64,000 bases of DNA from Marinomonas sp. KMM3893 (GCF_004352855.1 NZ_SJSC01000001.1:434001-498000), one strand, 5' to 3'; shown: positions 30,642 through 41,393, counted from the stretch's first letter. Made by a program: numbers and translations. The notes: generated by a model not told the origin, from the letters alone.

Positions 30642-31081
30642 TATAATTTCCTGTCTGCACACATAATAGTTGCGGAACAAGCAAGCTCGCCATCGACGGT
30701 TGCTTTACATTCGAATTTCCAAATACCACGTTTTTCAGTAATGATCTTGGCTTCTAATTGTAGTCTATCACCAGGAACAACAGGACGTTTAAATCGCGCC
30801 TTGTCAGACCCAACGAAATAATAGATAGAACCATCTTCAGGCGTTTTATCCATTGTTTTGAAGCCCAGTATACCCGCAGCTTGCGCCATGGCTTCAATAA
30901 TCAACACACCAGGCATAACTGGGTGATCTGGGAAATGACCTGTAAAGAAAGGTTCGTTCACTGTTACGTTTTTATAAGCGACAATAGAATCATTTAGATT
31001 AATCTCAATAACTCGATCTACCAGTAAAAATGGGTACCTATGGGGTAAGTATTTACGGATTTCTTTTACGTCCATAATCAT
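30641..31081 (-). CDS. fabZ: 3-hydroxyacyl-[acyl-carrier-protein] dehydratase FabZ
   Basis: FabZ dehydrates 3-hydroxyacyl-ACP in fatty acid synthesis and competes with LpxA and LpxD for hydroxymyristoyl-ACP. The hot-dog fold motifs are [13 protein letters not shown] at the start and [22 protein letters not shown], which holds the catalytic His and Glu. The length is 146 residues. It lies between lpxD and lpxA, the normal place, and ends one base into lpxA. Confidence 0.97.
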   Translation of the reverse strand: MIMDVKEIRKYLPHRYPFLLVDRVIEINLNDSIVAYKNVTVNEPFFTGHFPDHPVMPGVLIIEAMAQAAGILGFKTMDKTPEDGSIYYFVGSDKARFKRPVVPGDRLQLEAKIITEKRGIWKFECKATVDGELACSATIMCADRKL

Positions 31082-31087
31082 TTAGCA

Positions 31088-32119
31088 TCAACCTTTTGTT
31101 AAAAGCTTATTAACTTGTTGTTCCAGTTTTGAGATTTGCTTTGCCATATCATCGATTCTTCTTAGTCTAGCCGCCGAACGTCGCCATTTATCCGTCGGTT
31201 CTAATCCTGTTCCAGAAGAATATGACCCTTCTTTAAGAATTGACTTACTTACCAAACTCATCGCCGTAATATGCACACAGTCTGTTATCGTCAAATGACC
31301 AACTATGCCTACTCCTCCTGCGATTGTGCAAAAAGAGCCTATTTTAGTGCTTCCAGCAATCGCGGCACATCCTGCAATCGCGGTATTATCCCCAATTACA
31401 ACATTATGAGCAATTTGAACCTGGTTATCGATTTTAACACCATCACCGATTTTTGTATTCTCAATTGCACCACGATCAATCGTCGTGTTAGCGCCAATTT
31501 CTACTCGATTACCAATTTCTACTGAACCAAGCTGATTGATTTTTTCCCAACCGTCTTTTGTCGGTGCGAAACCAAAACCATCTGCGCCAATCACCACACC
31601 GCTATGAACAATACAATCTGAGCCAATTATAACATCGTGATAAAGAGTAACATTAGGGTAAATAAGGCATTTTTCAGCAATTCGAACGCCGCGACCGATA
31701 ACCGTCCCCGCGCCAATCACACAACCCGCTTCAATAACGACGTCATCATCGATAACCACATTGGGGGCAAGCACGACATTATCCGCAATGGTGGCGCTAT
31801 CAGAAATAACACAACTTGCGTCCATCCCTACCCATTTCTGAGTAGCGGGAACAAACAAATGGCTCAGAGCTGCAAACGCCAGGTAAGGGTTTTTAACTAT
31901 GATGGCATTATCTAATACCGACGCCAGCTCATCACTTCTTACCAACACCGCACCCGCGGATGTTGTCGCCAACTGGCTTTTATATTTAGGGTTCGCTAAA
32001 AAACCAATTTCATGTGACTGAGCATTTTCAAGCGTCCCTAATCCGTCAATCCTTAACTCGGGGTCGCCTTTTACTCTACCCTGAACCTTTTCTGCTAACT
32101 GGGCTAGAGTATATTCCAT
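31088..32119 (-). CDS. lpxD: UDP-3-O-(3-hydroxyacyl)glucosamine N-acyltransferase
   Basis: LpxD adds the second hydroxyacyl chain in lipid A synthesis. The 343 residues have an N-terminal uridine-binding domain, a long left-handed beta helix of hexapeptide repeats, the catalytic region [26 protein letters not shown] and a C-terminal helix. It follows the skp/ompH gene by three bases and precedes fabZ by six, as in E. coli. Confidence 0.97.
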   Translation of the reverse strand: MEYTLAQLAEKVQGRVKGDPELRIDGLGTLENAQSHEIGFLANPKYKSQLATTSAGAVLVRSDELASVLDNAIIVKNPYLAFAALSHLFVPATQKWVGMDASCVISDSATIADNVVLAPNVVIDDDVVIEAGCVIGAGTVIGRGVRIAEKCLIYPNVTLYHDVIIGSDCIVHSGVVIGADGFGFAPTKDGWEKINQLGSVEIGNRVEIGANTTIDRGAIENTKIGDGVKIDNQVQIAHNVVIGDNTAIAGCAAIAGSTKIGSFCTIAGGVGIVGHLTITDCVHITAMSLVSKSILKEGSYSSGTGLEPTDKWRRSAARLRRIDDMAKQISKLEQQVNKLLTKG

Positions 32120-32122
32120 GCT

Positions 32123-32617
32123 TTATTTTCCCTTATTCATTCGATCAATCAGTTCTTTTGTAATGTCGGCATCTGCCTTCGCATAAATAATCAACTCTCG
32201 GTTTAGCACCAAGTCTAATTTACGCTCTTTGATAATTTCTTTTAACGCAACTTCACCTTTTGGCGTCAGCGTCTTAATCAAATTCTGTTCAAGCTGTTTC
32301 GCTTGGCGCTGCATGCCAGCGGCCATATTACGAACTTGATTTTGACGTTGCGCCAGTTCAATACGACGTTTCTTTAAATCTTCTGGCGCCAATGTCAATT
32401 CGTCACGCTTTAAATCGTTGGCCATTTTTTTCAGTTTTTCTTGTTCACTTTTTAAACGGGCATCCATTTCAGCGACTTGTTTTTTCGGCTCTACGGCCTC
32501 TTTTTGCCCGATCGCGCTTTGCAATAAAGCAGCACGAAAATCGACAACAGCGACCTCATTGGCGTGCACACTGCCAATCAACATAAAACCAATGAGAGCA
32601 CCTAGTAGGTTTTTCAT
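32123..32617 (-). CDS. Periplasmic chaperone Skp/OmpH family
   Basis: This 164-residue protein has an N-terminal signal peptide (MKNLLGALIGFMLIGSVHA) and a mature region dominated by charged coiled-coil helices (about residues 35-125), typical of Skp, which carries unfolded outer membrane proteins through the periplasm. The tail includes LDLVLNRELIIYA, the family's last strand. Its place between bamA and lpxD is conserved. Confidence 0.9.
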   Translation of the reverse strand: MKNLLGALIGFMLIGSVHANEVAVVDFRAALLQSAIGQKEAVEPKKQVAEMDARLKSEQEKLKKMANDLKRDELTLAPEDLKKRRIELAQRQNQVRNMAAGMQRQAKQLEQNLIKTLTPKGEVALKEIIKERKLDLVLNRELIIYAKADADITKELIDRMNKGK

Positions 32618-32651
32618 ATTCTATTCCTTTATTATGCGTTCTTATTTAACG

Positions 32652-34970
32652 TTAAAAAGTCGTTCCTAACTGAAACTGGAATACATCTGTGTCATCGCCA
32701 CTTTGTGCATTCAAGGCTTTCGCCAAGTTAAATGATAACGGCGCAATCGGAGTAATCCACGTCCAACTAAAACCAATGCTGTAACGCAGATCCGCAAGAT
32801 CCACACCTTCCGTACAGTTGGTGCTGACCGAGTAACAAGAGTCAGTAAATACGTTACCTGCATCCAAGAAGATAGAGGTTCGTACCGATTTATGATCCTC
32901 CACCATAGGCATTGGGAAAATAATCTCTGCCGTACCTGTCATTAGGATATTACCGCCCATAGCATCACTGTCATTATCACTATCAGAGTCATAGGAGTTT
33001 TTCGGCCCTAATGATGAAGAGCTGTAACCACGTACTGATCCAGTACCACCGGCATAATAGTTTTCATAAAATGGCAAATATTCCGTGCTGCCATAACCAT
33101 TACCGTAACCTGCACGACCTTTCACATGGAATAACCAAAGGTTAGAGTTTTGGATGTTCCAATATTTTTGCGACGTCAAACCGACTTTGAAATATTGCTG
33201 ATCACTGCCAGGCGTAGACACTTGCAGGCTTGCACTGGTTGAATAACCATTAGTCGGCAGCACACCACCAATCAAATCGCTATCACTCCATGAGATAGAA
33301 GCAATCAAATCGGTAAAGCTATCGCCATTCGTATCAACAAAGTCACTTGTTTCAAGCGATGGATCATCACTTAAATTAATGGATGTCTGCTGCACTGTCG
33401 CGCCAAAAGTAATGCGCTGCGTATCGGATATCGGGTAACCATAGGTAAGGCCAGCACCGATTTTATCCAGTTGGTAATCCTCGATATCATCGTCGTCGTA
33501 ATCACTACTTTGATAATAGACTTTCGCCCCACGACTCACGCCATCCACCGTAAAGTACGGATCGGTATAACTAATGGTGTAATCGGTATAACTGCTGGCG
33601 CGGGTAGCGTTAAAGGCCAGCTTATTCCCCGTTCCCATAAAGTTGGACTTAGAAATACCAAAACCTAGAATCAAACCATCGGAATCGGAGAAGCCAATAC
33701 TCGCCTGAATACTGCCTGACGCCTGCTCTTCAACCGACACATCCAAATCCACTTGGTCGGTTGTGCCAGGGACACGACGTGTTTTCAAATCGACTTTACT
33801 AAAGAAACCCAAACGCTCAAGACGACGTTTAGAGGCTTGGATTTTAGAGTGCGTTGCCAGTGCGCCTTCAAATTGTGTCATTTCACGACGCAACACTTCG
33901 TCTTGCGTTTCGCTGTTACCGCTAAAAACAATGCGACGTACGTAGACTTTTGGCCCTGGGGTAATTTGATAGGTTAAATTAACCGTATGGTTTTTTAATT
34001 TTTCAGGAATCAAATTAACGTTGGTGAACAGGTAACCATGGTCACCCAATTCCGCTGAAATATTATCGATAATGGTCGTTACTTGGCTACGAGAAAAAAC
34101 ATCGCCTTTTTTCTGATCGATTTTTTTCCACACCAAATCTTCTGAAATAGGCAGACTACCACTGAGCGACACATTATTGATGGTATAAGGCTTGCCTTCA
34201 TCCACATTAACCACGACATAGACATCGCGTTTGTCGGGCGACAAGCTCACCTGGCTCGACTCAATATTGAAATCTAAATAGCCGTGATCAAGATAAAAGC
34301 TTTTTAAGGTATCAAGATCGCCTTGTAATTTGGCCTTGCTGTACTCATCTGCTGAGCTGAAGGGGTTCCAAGAAGCGCCTTCCTCTCCTGACTGAAAGTC
34401 TTTGGTTAACTCTTCATCACTGAACGCATGGTTGCCTACGATATTAATGTGAACAATTTTGGCCGTTTTGCCTTCATCTATCTTAATCGCAACACGAACT
34501 CGATTACGCGGCATGTCTTTTATGGAGACATCCACAGTGGCGCCGTAACGCCCTAACGCATAATACTGACGCTGTAGCTCTTGTTGGATTTTATTCAGTG
34601 TTTCAGGTTTGTAGATTTCACCAACTTCCAAACCAGACAGCTTTAAGCCACGCTTAAGGTCTTCTGTTTTGATCAAATCATTGCCATCTATGGTCAAATC
34701 CCCAATAGACGGTCTTTCATCCACCTTAAACGTTAAAACATCTTTCTCTTCATAGACATCAACATTGCTAAAATACCCAGTTCCAAACAACGCAGTAATC
34801 GCCTGATACACTTTATCAGAGTTGTAAGGCTGCCCTTGCTCAAAACCAATCACATCAAACGCTCTTGATGATGGCATTTGTACTAAACCATCAATCCGCA
34901 CATCTTCTATATTTTTAGCGACACTTTGCACGCTTATCAAAGCCAGCAGTACTGCTGAAACGACCTTCAT
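32652..34970 (-). CDS. bamA: Outer membrane protein assembly factor BamA
   Basis: BamA folds and inserts beta-barrel proteins into the outer membrane. A signal peptide (about residues 1-19) is followed by five POTRA domains (to about residue 420) and a C-terminal barrel ending in phenylalanine (FQLGTTF). The VRGY/F lid motif appears as GTGSVRGYSSSSLGPK. I chose the ATG at 34970 with GAGG upstream; the longer frame starts with residues lacking any signal. The length is 772 residues. It follows rseP by ten bases. Confidence 0.96.
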   Translation of the reverse strand: MKVVSAVLLALISVQSVAKNIEDVRIDGLVQMPSSRAFDVIGFEQGQPYNSDKVYQAITALFGTGYFSNVDVYEEKDVLTFKVDERPSIGDLTIDGNDLIKTEDLKRGLKLSGLEVGEIYKPETLNKIQQELQRQYYALGRYGATVDVSIKDMPRNRVRVAIKIDEGKTAKIVHINIVGNHAFSDEELTKDFQSGEEGASWNPFSSADEYSKAKLQGDLDTLKSFYLDHGYLDFNIESSQVSLSPDKRDVYVVVNVDEGKPYTINNVSLSGSLPISEDLVWKKIDQKKGDVFSRSQVTTIIDNISAELGDHGYLFTNVNLIPEKLKNHTVNLTYQITPGPKVYVRRIVFSGNSETQDEVLRREMTQFEGALATHSKIQASKRRLERLGFFSKVDLKTRRVPGTTDQVDLDVSVEEQASGSIQASIGFSDSDGLILGFGISKSNFMGTGNKLAFNATRASSYTDYTISYTDPYFTVDGVSRGAKVYYQSSDYDDDDIEDYQLDKIGAGLTYGYPISDTQRITFGATVQQTSINLSDDPSLETSDFVDTNGDSFTDLIASISWSDSDLIGGVLPTNGYSTSASLQVSTPGSDQQYFKVGLTSQKYWNIQNSNLWLFHVKGRAGYGNGYGSTEYLPFYENYYAGGTGSVRGYSSSSLGPKNSYDSDSDNDSDAMGGNILMTGTAEIIFPMPMVEDHKSVRTSIFLDAGNVFTDSCYSVSTNCTEGVDLADLRYSIGFSWTWITPIAPLSFNLAKALNAQSGDDTDVFQFQLGTTF

Positions 34971-34980
34971 ATATACCTCA

Positions 34981-36327
34981 CTACAAACGGGCAATATCGT
35001 TAAAAATGGCTATGGCCATTAAGGTAAACAATAATGAAGCGCCCACCCGATAAGCCATACTCTGGATTTTTTCAGAGACTGGCTTACGACGAATCGCCTC
35101 GACGCCAAAAAACATTAAATGACCGCCATCCAACATAGGAATAGGCAACAAATTCAACACACCTAAACTGACACTAAGGTAGGCCATAAATTTTAGAAAT
35201 GATTGCAACCCGGAATCTGCTGATGCACTAGCAACCTTGGCAATCGTAATAGGACCTGACAAATTATCGATAGAGATCAGGCCTTGCAACATTTTTCCGA
35301 TAGAGGAAACGGTTAACGCCGTCATCTTCCAAGTTTGCTGTGCGCCGTAGTTCAGCGACGCCAATAAACCAAAGTGACGCTCTCGGAACACACTCTCATC
35401 CAATTTAGGTGGCACAACGGCCAACCCAGCGTAACCGACAATATCACTACCGCGCTCTATTGATCCCGGCACTATCGTTAACACAGTAGGCTCACCCGAT
35501 CTCATGACCACAACAGAGACTCGACTTCCAGGGTGGTTTTGAATAAAAGTAACAAACTGCGCCCAATCGTCTATGGACTGTCCATTGGCTTTTATGACTT
35601 TATCACCAACCTTAAAGCCCGCCGTTTCCGCCGCACCCTTCTCGACCACTTGAGCAATCACAGGCGTCACTTTTGGTTGCCAAGGTCTCACCCCAAACTC
35701 TTGAATCAAATTGTTGGGATTTTGCCCTTTCAACCAACGATCCAACGTCACTGAATCGGTTTCTTTTTCTTTACTTAATTCTTCCTGATAGCGAACGGTA
35801 ATGGTTCCGCTAGTTCCAATCAAGTCTGCTAACACTAAATTTACATCTTCCCACGAACTAACGGCCGAGCCATTGATGGATAAAAGCTCATCCCCAGGCC
35901 GGATATTGGTCTCGGCCAATGGTGTATTTGGCGTAATATGACCCACTTTTGGCGCCAATGTTTGCAGTCCCATCGAGGCCACAAGCGCATAAATAATCAC
36001 CGCCAATATAAAATTGGCAATCGGCCCCGCCGCAACAATAGCAATACGCTGCCACACTGTTTTGTTATTAAATGCTTGCGATTTAAATGCTTCAGGTACA
36101 TTTCCCTCACGCTCATCCAACATGCGGACGTAGCCGCCCAAAGGAATCATAGCCAGAGTAAACTCGGTGCCTGTTTTGCCAACATAACGATAAATGGGTT
36201 TGCCAAAGCCGACCGAAAAACGCAACACTTTCACACCGCATTTACGCGCGACATAAAAATGGCCAAACTCATGAAAAGTAATCAACACACCCAGCGCTAC
36301 AACAATGGAAAGAATATCCTGAATCAC
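34981..36327 (-). CDS. rseP: RIP metalloprotease RseP
   Basis: RseP is an inner membrane site-2 protease that cuts anti-sigma factors such as RseA, and old signal peptides. The zinc motif HEFGHF is in the first membrane segment (about residue 20), two PDZ domains follow in the periplasmic middle, and the third metal ligand is in PMLDGGHLMFF near the C terminus. The start is probably GTG at 36327, overlapping the dxr stop as GTGA with AAGGA upstream, giving 448 residues; a TTG two codons earlier sits on the ribosome site and is unlikely. Confidence 0.94.
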   Translation of the reverse strand: MIQDILSIVVALGVLITFHEFGHFYVARKCGVKVLRFSVGFGKPIYRYVGKTGTEFTLAMIPLGGYVRMLDEREGNVPEAFKSQAFNNKTVWQRIAIVAAGPIANFILAVIIYALVASMGLQTLAPKVGHITPNTPLAETNIRPGDELLSINGSAVSSWEDVNLVLADLIGTSGTITVRYQEELSKEKETDSVTLDRWLKGQNPNNLIQEFGVRPWQPKVTPVIAQVVEKGAAETAGFKVGDKVIKANGQSIDDWAQFVTFIQNHPGSRVSVVVMRSGEPTVLTIVPGSIERGSDIVGYAGLAVVPPKLDESVFRERHFGLLASLNYGAQQTWKMTALTVSSIGKMLQGLISIDNLSGPITIAKVASASADSGLQSFLKFMAYLSVSLGVLNLLPIPMLDGGHLMFFGVEAIRRKPVSEKIQSMAYRVGASLLFTLMAIAIFNDIARL

Positions 36328-37502
36328 ACCCAATCCTTCTTATTAATAATGTTTGTGGTCACTTGTCGCGCCATACGATCCGCCTCAAACACCACATCAA
36401 GCGAGGTCACTGGGCAACTCTCCAGCTGATTTAATACCGCGCCATTAATCGTTGCGATATCAAGGAATCCAATTTTTCTTTCAAGAAAGGCGGCCACCGC
36501 GACTTCGTTTGCGGCATTGAGCGTCGCCATGGCTGTCCCGCCTGCGTACCAAGCGTCTGCAGCCAGTTTAAGGTTGGGGAAACGCGCTAAATCTGGGGCT
36601 TCAAAATTCAATGCGGCAATGGACACTAAATCCAGCGGAGGCACCGAGGTTTCGATTCTATTTGGCCAGGTCATGCCATACGCAATAGGGATTTTCATAT
36701 CAGGATTGCCCATCTGCGCAATCACACTACCGTCCAAATAGGACACCATAGAGTGAACAATACTTTCGGGGTGAACCACCACATCAACATCCGCAGGCGT
36801 TACACCAAACAACCAGCACGCCTCAATCAGCTCTAGCCCCTTGTTCATCAAAGAAGCTGAGTCAATGGATATCTTCTGCCCCATCGACCAATTTGGGTGC
36901 TTACACGCCTGCTCAGGCGTCACCTTGCGCATCTCATCCAAAGACCAAGAACGAAACGGCCCACCAGACGCGGTTAACAACAATTTGCTGACGTGTTTTT
37001 TATGAGCCCCTTGGGCATGCTGAGGAAGGCTTTGAAAGATGGCATTATGTTCGCTATCTATCGGCAGTAGCAGCACATCGTGGCGCGTAACTTCATCCAT
37101 AAATAACTGACCCGCGGTGACTAAAGACTCTTTATTAGCCAGCAAGATACGTTTCTTGGCGCGAATGCCCGATAAGGTCGGCTTCAGCCCAGCAAACCCC
37201 ATAATTGCCGCCATTACTTGGTCTACTTGCGCATCGGCGGCAATGTCCTCTAAGGCCTCATCACCCCATTCAAAAGAAATAGGCAAATCAGGACACAAGG
37301 CAGCAAGTTCATCACGTGCTGACAAAGAGCCCATAACCACACGACTGGGTTGAAAGCGGCGGCAGATATCCGCCATTTTCGCCACACTTGAGTGCGCCGA
37401 CGCACAAACCAATTTAAATTTCTCAGGGTGCTGTTCAATAATATCCAGCGTACTTTGCCCTATCGAACCGGTCGCACCAAGTAGACAAATGCCTTGCATC
37501 AT
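36324..37502 (-). CDS. dxr: 1-deoxy-D-xylulose-5-phosphate reductoisomerase
   Basis: Dxr (IspC) makes methylerythritol phosphate, the committed step of the MEP isoprenoid route. The NADPH motif GATGSIGQSTLDII is at the N terminus, and LLPIDSEHNAIFQSL with the later TASGGPFR, HPNWSMGQKISIDSASLMNKGLE blocks form the active site and flexible loop. I chose the ATG at 37502, which overlaps the cdsA stop as ATGA; 392 residues result. The neighbours uppS and cdsA use isoprenoid and phospholipid precursors. Confidence 0.97.
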   Translation of the reverse strand: MMQGICLLGATGSIGQSTLDIIEQHPEKFKLVCASAHSSVAKMADICRRFQPSRVVMGSLSARDELAALCPDLPISFEWGDEALEDIAADAQVDQVMAAIMGFAGLKPTLSGIRAKKRILLANKESLVTAGQLFMDEVTRHDVLLLPIDSEHNAIFQSLPQHAQGAHKKHVSKLLLTASGGPFRSWSLDEMRKVTPEQACKHPNWSMGQKISIDSASLMNKGLELIEACWLFGVTPADVDVVVHPESIVHSMVSYLDGSVIAQMGNPDMKIPIAYGMTWPNRIETSVPPLDLVSIAALNFEAPDLARFPNLKLAADAWYAGGTAMATLNAANEVAVAAFLERKIGFLDIATINGAVLNQLESCPVTSLDVVFEADRMARQVTTNIINKKDWV

Positions 37503-38302
37503 AACCACCCAAACACACTAAGCAGAAGAACAAACACTGGCGCGGCGGCCGTCAAGCTATCAACACGATCCATCACCCCACCATGCCCAGGAATTAAACG
37601 ACTGGAATCTTTTAGCGACTCATGACGTTTAAACAAACTCTCTGTCAGGTCGCCCAACACAGACACAGCCACAGTCAACAAGCCGATTGCCGCTAACACA
37701 AGCCACTGCACCAAAGAGAAATGCACCATGTAAGAAAACACCACAAGGCCAATCTGAGTAAAGACCAAGCCACCAATCACACCTTCCCAAGATTTGCCTG
37801 GGCTAACGTGTGGAGCAAGCTTGTTTTTACCAAACGCTTTGCCAGAAAAATAAGCGCCAGAGTCCGCCCCCCAGATAAGCCCCATCAACAAGAGCACCCA
37901 AACAACAAAGTTATTGGATTGTTTTAAAACCACTAAGGAAGCCCAAGTCGTGATGAGAATAAGCAGACCAAATAGCAAACGACCTGATTGGTAACGCCAT
38001 CCTTTCATAGACGGATAACTTACCACCCAATATAAGGCCATCAACCATAAAACAGGAGCGGCGTACAAGATGTGTTGCTGAAAACCTTGTTGGTATGTCA
38101 AAAAGCACAACGCCCCCACCAACAACGCAAAAGCGACACGAGAAAGTGCCGCTTTAACACCTGATAATCTAGCCCACTCCCAGCCAGCCAGCAGCACAAC
38201 ACCACCCATAGCCAACATAAAACCTGTTTTTTCTAAAACAAAAACAGCACAAACAAACAAAACGACCATCACGATGGCACTGAGAATACGAGGGAGTAAC
38301 AT
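37499..38302 (-). CDS. cdsA: Phosphatidate cytidylyltransferase
   Basis: CdsA makes CDP-diacylglycerol, the precursor of all major phospholipids. The 267-residue protein has about seven to eight membrane segments and the C-terminal family signature ending in RLIPGHGGVMDRVDSL, with earlier SGAYFSGKAFGKNKLAPHVSPGKSWEG. It lies between uppS and dxr, three bases after uppS, the common gammaproteobacterial order. Confidence 0.96.
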   Translation of the reverse strand: MLLPRILSAIVMVVLFVCAVFVLEKTGFMLAMGGVVLLAGWEWARLSGVKAALSRVAFALLVGALCFLTYQQGFQQHILYAAPVLWLMALYWVVSYPSMKGWRYQSGRLLFGLLILITTWASLVVLKQSNNFVVWVLLLMGLIWGADSGAYFSGKAFGKNKLAPHVSPGKSWEGVIGGLVFTQIGLVVFSYMVHFSLVQWLVLAAIGLLTVAVSVLGDLTESLFKRHESLKDSSRLIPGHGGVMDRVDSLTAAAPVFVLLLSVFGWL

Positions 38303-38305
38303 GAA

Positions 38306-39037
38306 TTATCGACCACCATAGCGACGTTGGCGTTTTTGATAAAGCTGAATGGCTTCATCAAAATGCAATTGATCAAAATCCGGCCATAACACCGAAAGGA
38401 AGACAAACTCAGAATACGCGGTTTGCCATAATAAAAAATTACTTATACGTTCTTCCCCTGAAGTACGAATCAATAAATCAGGAGGAGGAAGATCGGCCAA
38501 CTGCATATGTTGAGCCAGCATCTCTTCATCAACATCATCCGCTGAAATTTTGCCCTCTGCGACCTGACAAGCCACTTTTTTAGCCGCCTGTGCAATGTCC
38601 CAGCGACCGCCATAATTGGCCGCCACAACAAGAACCATTCCTGTATTTTTAGAGGTTAGTGCCTCTGTCTCTTTTATCTGTCGTTGGAGTTTATCGCTAA
38701 ACGCAGACAAATCTCCGACAATTCGCAGGCAAATCTGATGTTCATTTAGACGCTTCACCTCTTTTTTAAGAGAGCGCATAAACAAGCCCATCAAAGCATC
38801 CACTTCTGCTTGTGGGCGCTTCCAATTTTCACTCGAAAAAGCAAACAAGGTAAGCACTTGAATACCCGCTTTCGCCGCCATTTCTACCGCTCGACGAACC
38901 GCAGAAGCTCCGGCGGTATGCCCTGCTATACTAGGCAGGAATCTTTTTTTCGCCCATCTGTTATTGCCATCCATAATAATGGCAATATGGCGAGGGATGG
39001 CATCAGAACACGTCCCTGATCCTGTCAATTTCGACAT
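38306..39037 (-). CDS. uppS: Undecaprenyl diphosphate synthase
   Basis: UppS (IspU) extends farnesyl diphosphate to the C55 undecaprenyl carrier used for peptidoglycan and O-antigen. The 243 residues start with the cis-prenyltransferase motif HIAIIMDGNNRWAKKR, and contain TLFAFSSENWKRP and the C-terminal DLLIRTSGEERISNFLLWQTAYSEFVF with the substrate-binding arginines. It is preceded by a terminator after frr, and cdsA follows by three bases. Confidence 0.97.
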   Translation of the reverse strand: MSKLTGSGTCSDAIPRHIAIIMDGNNRWAKKRFLPSIAGHTAGASAVRRAVEMAAKAGIQVLTLFAFSSENWKRPQAEVDALMGLFMRSLKKEVKRLNEHQICLRIVGDLSAFSDKLQRQIKETEALTSKNTGMVLVVAANYGGRWDIAQAAKKVACQVAEGKISADDVDEEMLAQHMQLADLPPPDLLIRTSGEERISNFLLWQTAYSEFVFLSVLWPDFDQLHFDEAIQLYQKRQRRYGGR

Positions 39038-39055
39038 ATATCTACCTTAGCCAAT

Positions 39056-39085
39056 AAAAAGGGTGAGCTAGGCCCACCCTTTTTA
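39056..39085 (-). terminator. Terminator after frr
   Basis: The arms AAAAAGGGTG (39056-39065) and CACCCTTTTT (39075-39084) form a hairpin directly after the frr stop codon, with T runs on both strands. It separates frr from uppS. Confidence 0.8.
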
Positions 39086-39086
39086 T

Positions 39087-39644
39087 TTAGATTTCCATCA
39101 AGTCTTTTTCTTTCGCAGCAAGACGCTCTTCAACCAAAGCAACGTATTTATCTGTGATTTTTTGCACTTGATCCTGACCACGGCGATCGTCGTCTTCAGA
39201 TATCTCTTTTTCTTTAACCAAATCTTTCAAACTGCCATTAGCATCACGGCGAATATTACGGATCGCGATACGACCGTTTTCCGCTTCTGATTTCGCTTGT
39301 TTGAAGTAATTACGGCGCGTTTCTTCTGTCAAAGCAGGCATAGGAATACGAATCAAGCTGCCATTCGTCGCAGGGTTCAAACCCAAATCGGATTTCATAA
39401 TGGCTTTTTCGATCTCAGGAACCAAGTTACTTTCCCAAGGAGACACGCCCAAAGTACGCGCGTCTTCAACCGTTATATTTGCCACCTGGCTTAACGGCGT
39501 TTCAGAACCGTAATAGTTCACTTTAACGGAATCTAGAATGCTCGGGTGTGCACGCCCGGTACGAATTTTTTTGAATGCAGATTCAACGGAAGAAACCGCT
39601 TTACTCATGCGTTCTTCAGCGTCTTTAAGAATTTCGTTGATCAT
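39087..39644 (-). CDS. frr: Ribosome recycling factor
   Basis: Frr splits ribosomes after termination together with EF-G. The 185 residues begin INEILKDAEERMSKAVSSVE and include FKKIRTGRAHPSILDSVKVNYYG, TPLSQVANITVEDARTL and LTEETRRNYFKQAKSEAENGRIAIRNIRRDAN, all conserved. It follows pyrH by seven bases and is closed by a hairpin terminator. Confidence 0.98.
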   Translation of the reverse strand: MINEILKDAEERMSKAVSSVESAFKKIRTGRAHPSILDSVKVNYYGSETPLSQVANITVEDARTLGVSPWESNLVPEIEKAIMKSDLGLNPATNGSLIRIPMPALTEETRRNYFKQAKSEAENGRIAIRNIRRDANGSLKDLVKEKEISEDDDRRGQDQVQKITDKYVALVEERLAAKEKDLMEI

Positions 39645-39651
39645 AATTTCC

Positions 39652-40374
39652 TCACTTAATCAGTGTGCCTTCGTCACCACCTACCATGATATTAATCAAA
39701 GCACCTGGTTTATTCATATTGAATACACGAATTGGCATAGCGTGATCACGGGTTAAACAAATCGCTGTTAAGTCCATGACCCCTAATTGTTTTTCCAAAA
39801 CTTCATCATAGCCTAATGTATCATACTTGACGGCAGATGGATCTTTCATTGGGTCGGCTGAGTACACGCCATCCACTTTAGTCGCCTTCAATACAACGTC
39901 TGCATCAATCTCAATACCGCGCAAACAAGCAGCAGAGTCAGTTGTAAAGAAAGGGTTACCAGTACCAGCAGAGAAAATCATCACATCGCCTTCTTTAAGC
40001 AAACGCATTGCTCGACGACGGTCATAAGGCTCTACAATCCCAGTCATGGTAATAGCAGACATTACTCGGGTACGTATATTGGCACGTTCTAACGCATCGC
40101 GCATCGCCAATGCATTCATTACCGTCGCTAACATCCCCATGTGGTCGCCAGTAACGCGATCCATGCCCGCTTTACTTAGCGCTTGACCGCGAAATAGATT
40201 ACCACCACCAATCACAATACCCACTTCAACACCGATGCCACGTAGCTGACCGATCTCAAGCGCAATTCGGTTCAATACTTTTGGGTCAATACCAAATGAT
40301 TCATCACCCATCAGGGCCTCACCACTTAGCTTAAGCAAAATTCTTTTGTAGTTTGGGCTCTTTTCTTTTGGCAT
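39652..40374 (-). CDS. pyrH: UMP kinase
   Basis: PyrH phosphorylates UMP to UDP and is specific for bacteria. The 240 residues show [14 protein letters not shown] at the start, [16 protein letters not shown] for phosphate binding, [19 protein letters not shown] and the nucleotide region [22 protein letters not shown]. It lies between tsf and frr as usual; a terminator hairpin separates it from tsf. Confidence 0.98.
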   Translation of the reverse strand: MPKEKSPNYKRILLKLSGEALMGDESFGIDPKVLNRIALEIGQLRGIGVEVGIVIGGGNLFRGQALSKAGMDRVTGDHMGMLATVMNALAMRDALERANIRTRVMSAITMTGIVEPYDRRRAMRLLKEGDVMIFSAGTGNPFFTTDSAACLRGIEIDADVVLKATKVDGVYSADPMKDPSAVKYDTLGYDEVLEKQLGVMDLTAICLTRDHAMPIRVFNMNKPGALINIMVGGDEGTLIK

Positions 40375-40452
40375 CTCAATCTCCGACTAGGGTTGTGTCT
40401 AAGGCAACAGATGGGTCTATTGGAACGACCGTTTCTATAATCTATCTTTCAT

Positions 40453-40483
40453 AAAAAGGGGCAGTAAAACTGCCCCTTTTTTT
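40453..40483 (-). terminator. Terminator after tsf
   Basis: GGGGCAGT (40458-40465) and ACTGCCCC (40469-40476) form a tight hairpin with a three-base loop, flanked by A/T runs on both sides. It lies 20-50 bases after the tsf stop and before pyrH. Confidence 0.85.
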
Positions 40484-40502
40484 GAAGACATCACAGCAAG
40501 GA

Positions 40503-41363
40503 TTAACCTTTAAGCTGTGCCGCTACTTCTGCAGCGAAATCTACTTCAGCAACTTCAATGCCTTCACCTACTTCTAGACGAATGAATGAAGATACTTTTG
40601 CGCCAGCGTCTTTTACAAGTTGACCCACTTTAACTTCTGGGTTCTTAACAAAAGGCTGTTCAACAAGGCTGTTTTCAGCCAAGAATTTTTTCATACGACC
40701 AACAATCATTTTATCAACGATTTCAGCAGGCTTGCCTGCCATGTCTGGTTGCGCACGAATAATTTCTTCTTCTTTCGCCAACACGTCAGCAGGCATATCA
40801 TCGCCTTGCACTACGCGAGGAGAAACAGCAGCAACGTGCATAGAAACATCTTTAGCCAATTCAGCGTCGCCGCCTTCAAGCTGAGTCAATACAGCGATTT
40901 GACCGTTACCGTGAAGGTAACCACCAACTAGACCACCTTCAATGATAACAGCACGACGAGGCGTGATGTTTTCACCGATTTTTTGAACTAGCGCTTCACG
41001 AGCTTGACCAATTTCACCAGCAAGCAATACAGCCATGTCAGTTTCTTTTGTTGCAAAAACAACATCAGCAACTTTGTTTGAGAAAGCAATAAAACCTTCG
41101 TCGCGTGAAGCGAAGTCAGTTTCAGAGTTAATCTCAACCAATACACCGTAAGACGCATCGTCAGCAACACGCATAACGATAGTGCCTTCAGCAGCAGTAC
41201 GACCTGCTTTTTTAGCCGCTTTCATGCCGCTAGATTTACGTAGCTCTTCAATTGCTACTTCGATGTCAGCGTTTGCTGCTGCTAGTGCTTTTTTGCACTC
41301 CATCATACCCAAGCCAGTGCGATCGCGTAGCTCTTTTACCAATGCTGCAGATACTGCGGCCAT
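40503..41363 (-). CDS. tsf: Elongation factor Ts
   Basis: EF-Ts recharges EF-Tu with GTP. The 286 residues begin with the UBA-like domain [36 protein letters not shown], followed by the core with [20 protein letters not shown] and the C-terminal module [17 protein letters not shown]. It follows rpsB in the conserved rpsB-tsf order, with a hairpin between. Confidence 0.98.
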   Translation of the reverse strand: MAAVSAALVKELRDRTGLGMMECKKALAAANADIEVAIEELRKSSGMKAAKKAGRTAAEGTIVMRVADDASYGVLVEINSETDFASRDEGFIAFSNKVADVVFATKETDMAVLLAGEIGQAREALVQKIGENITPRRAVIIEGGLVGGYLHGNGQIAVLTQLEGGDAELAKDVSMHVAAVSPRVVQGDDMPADVLAKEEEIIRAQPDMAGKPAEIVDKMIVGRMKKFLAENSLVEQPFVKNPEVKVGQLVKDAGAKVSSFIRLEVGEGIEVAEVDFAAEVAAQLKG

Positions 41364-41393
41364 GTCTATATCCTCTCAATACAATTCAAATTT

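Noticed and set aside
40620..40931. An antisense frame of 103 codons inside tsf
   Set aside because: It is a shadow of tsf; the composition is unusual for a protein and the opposite strand gene is certain.
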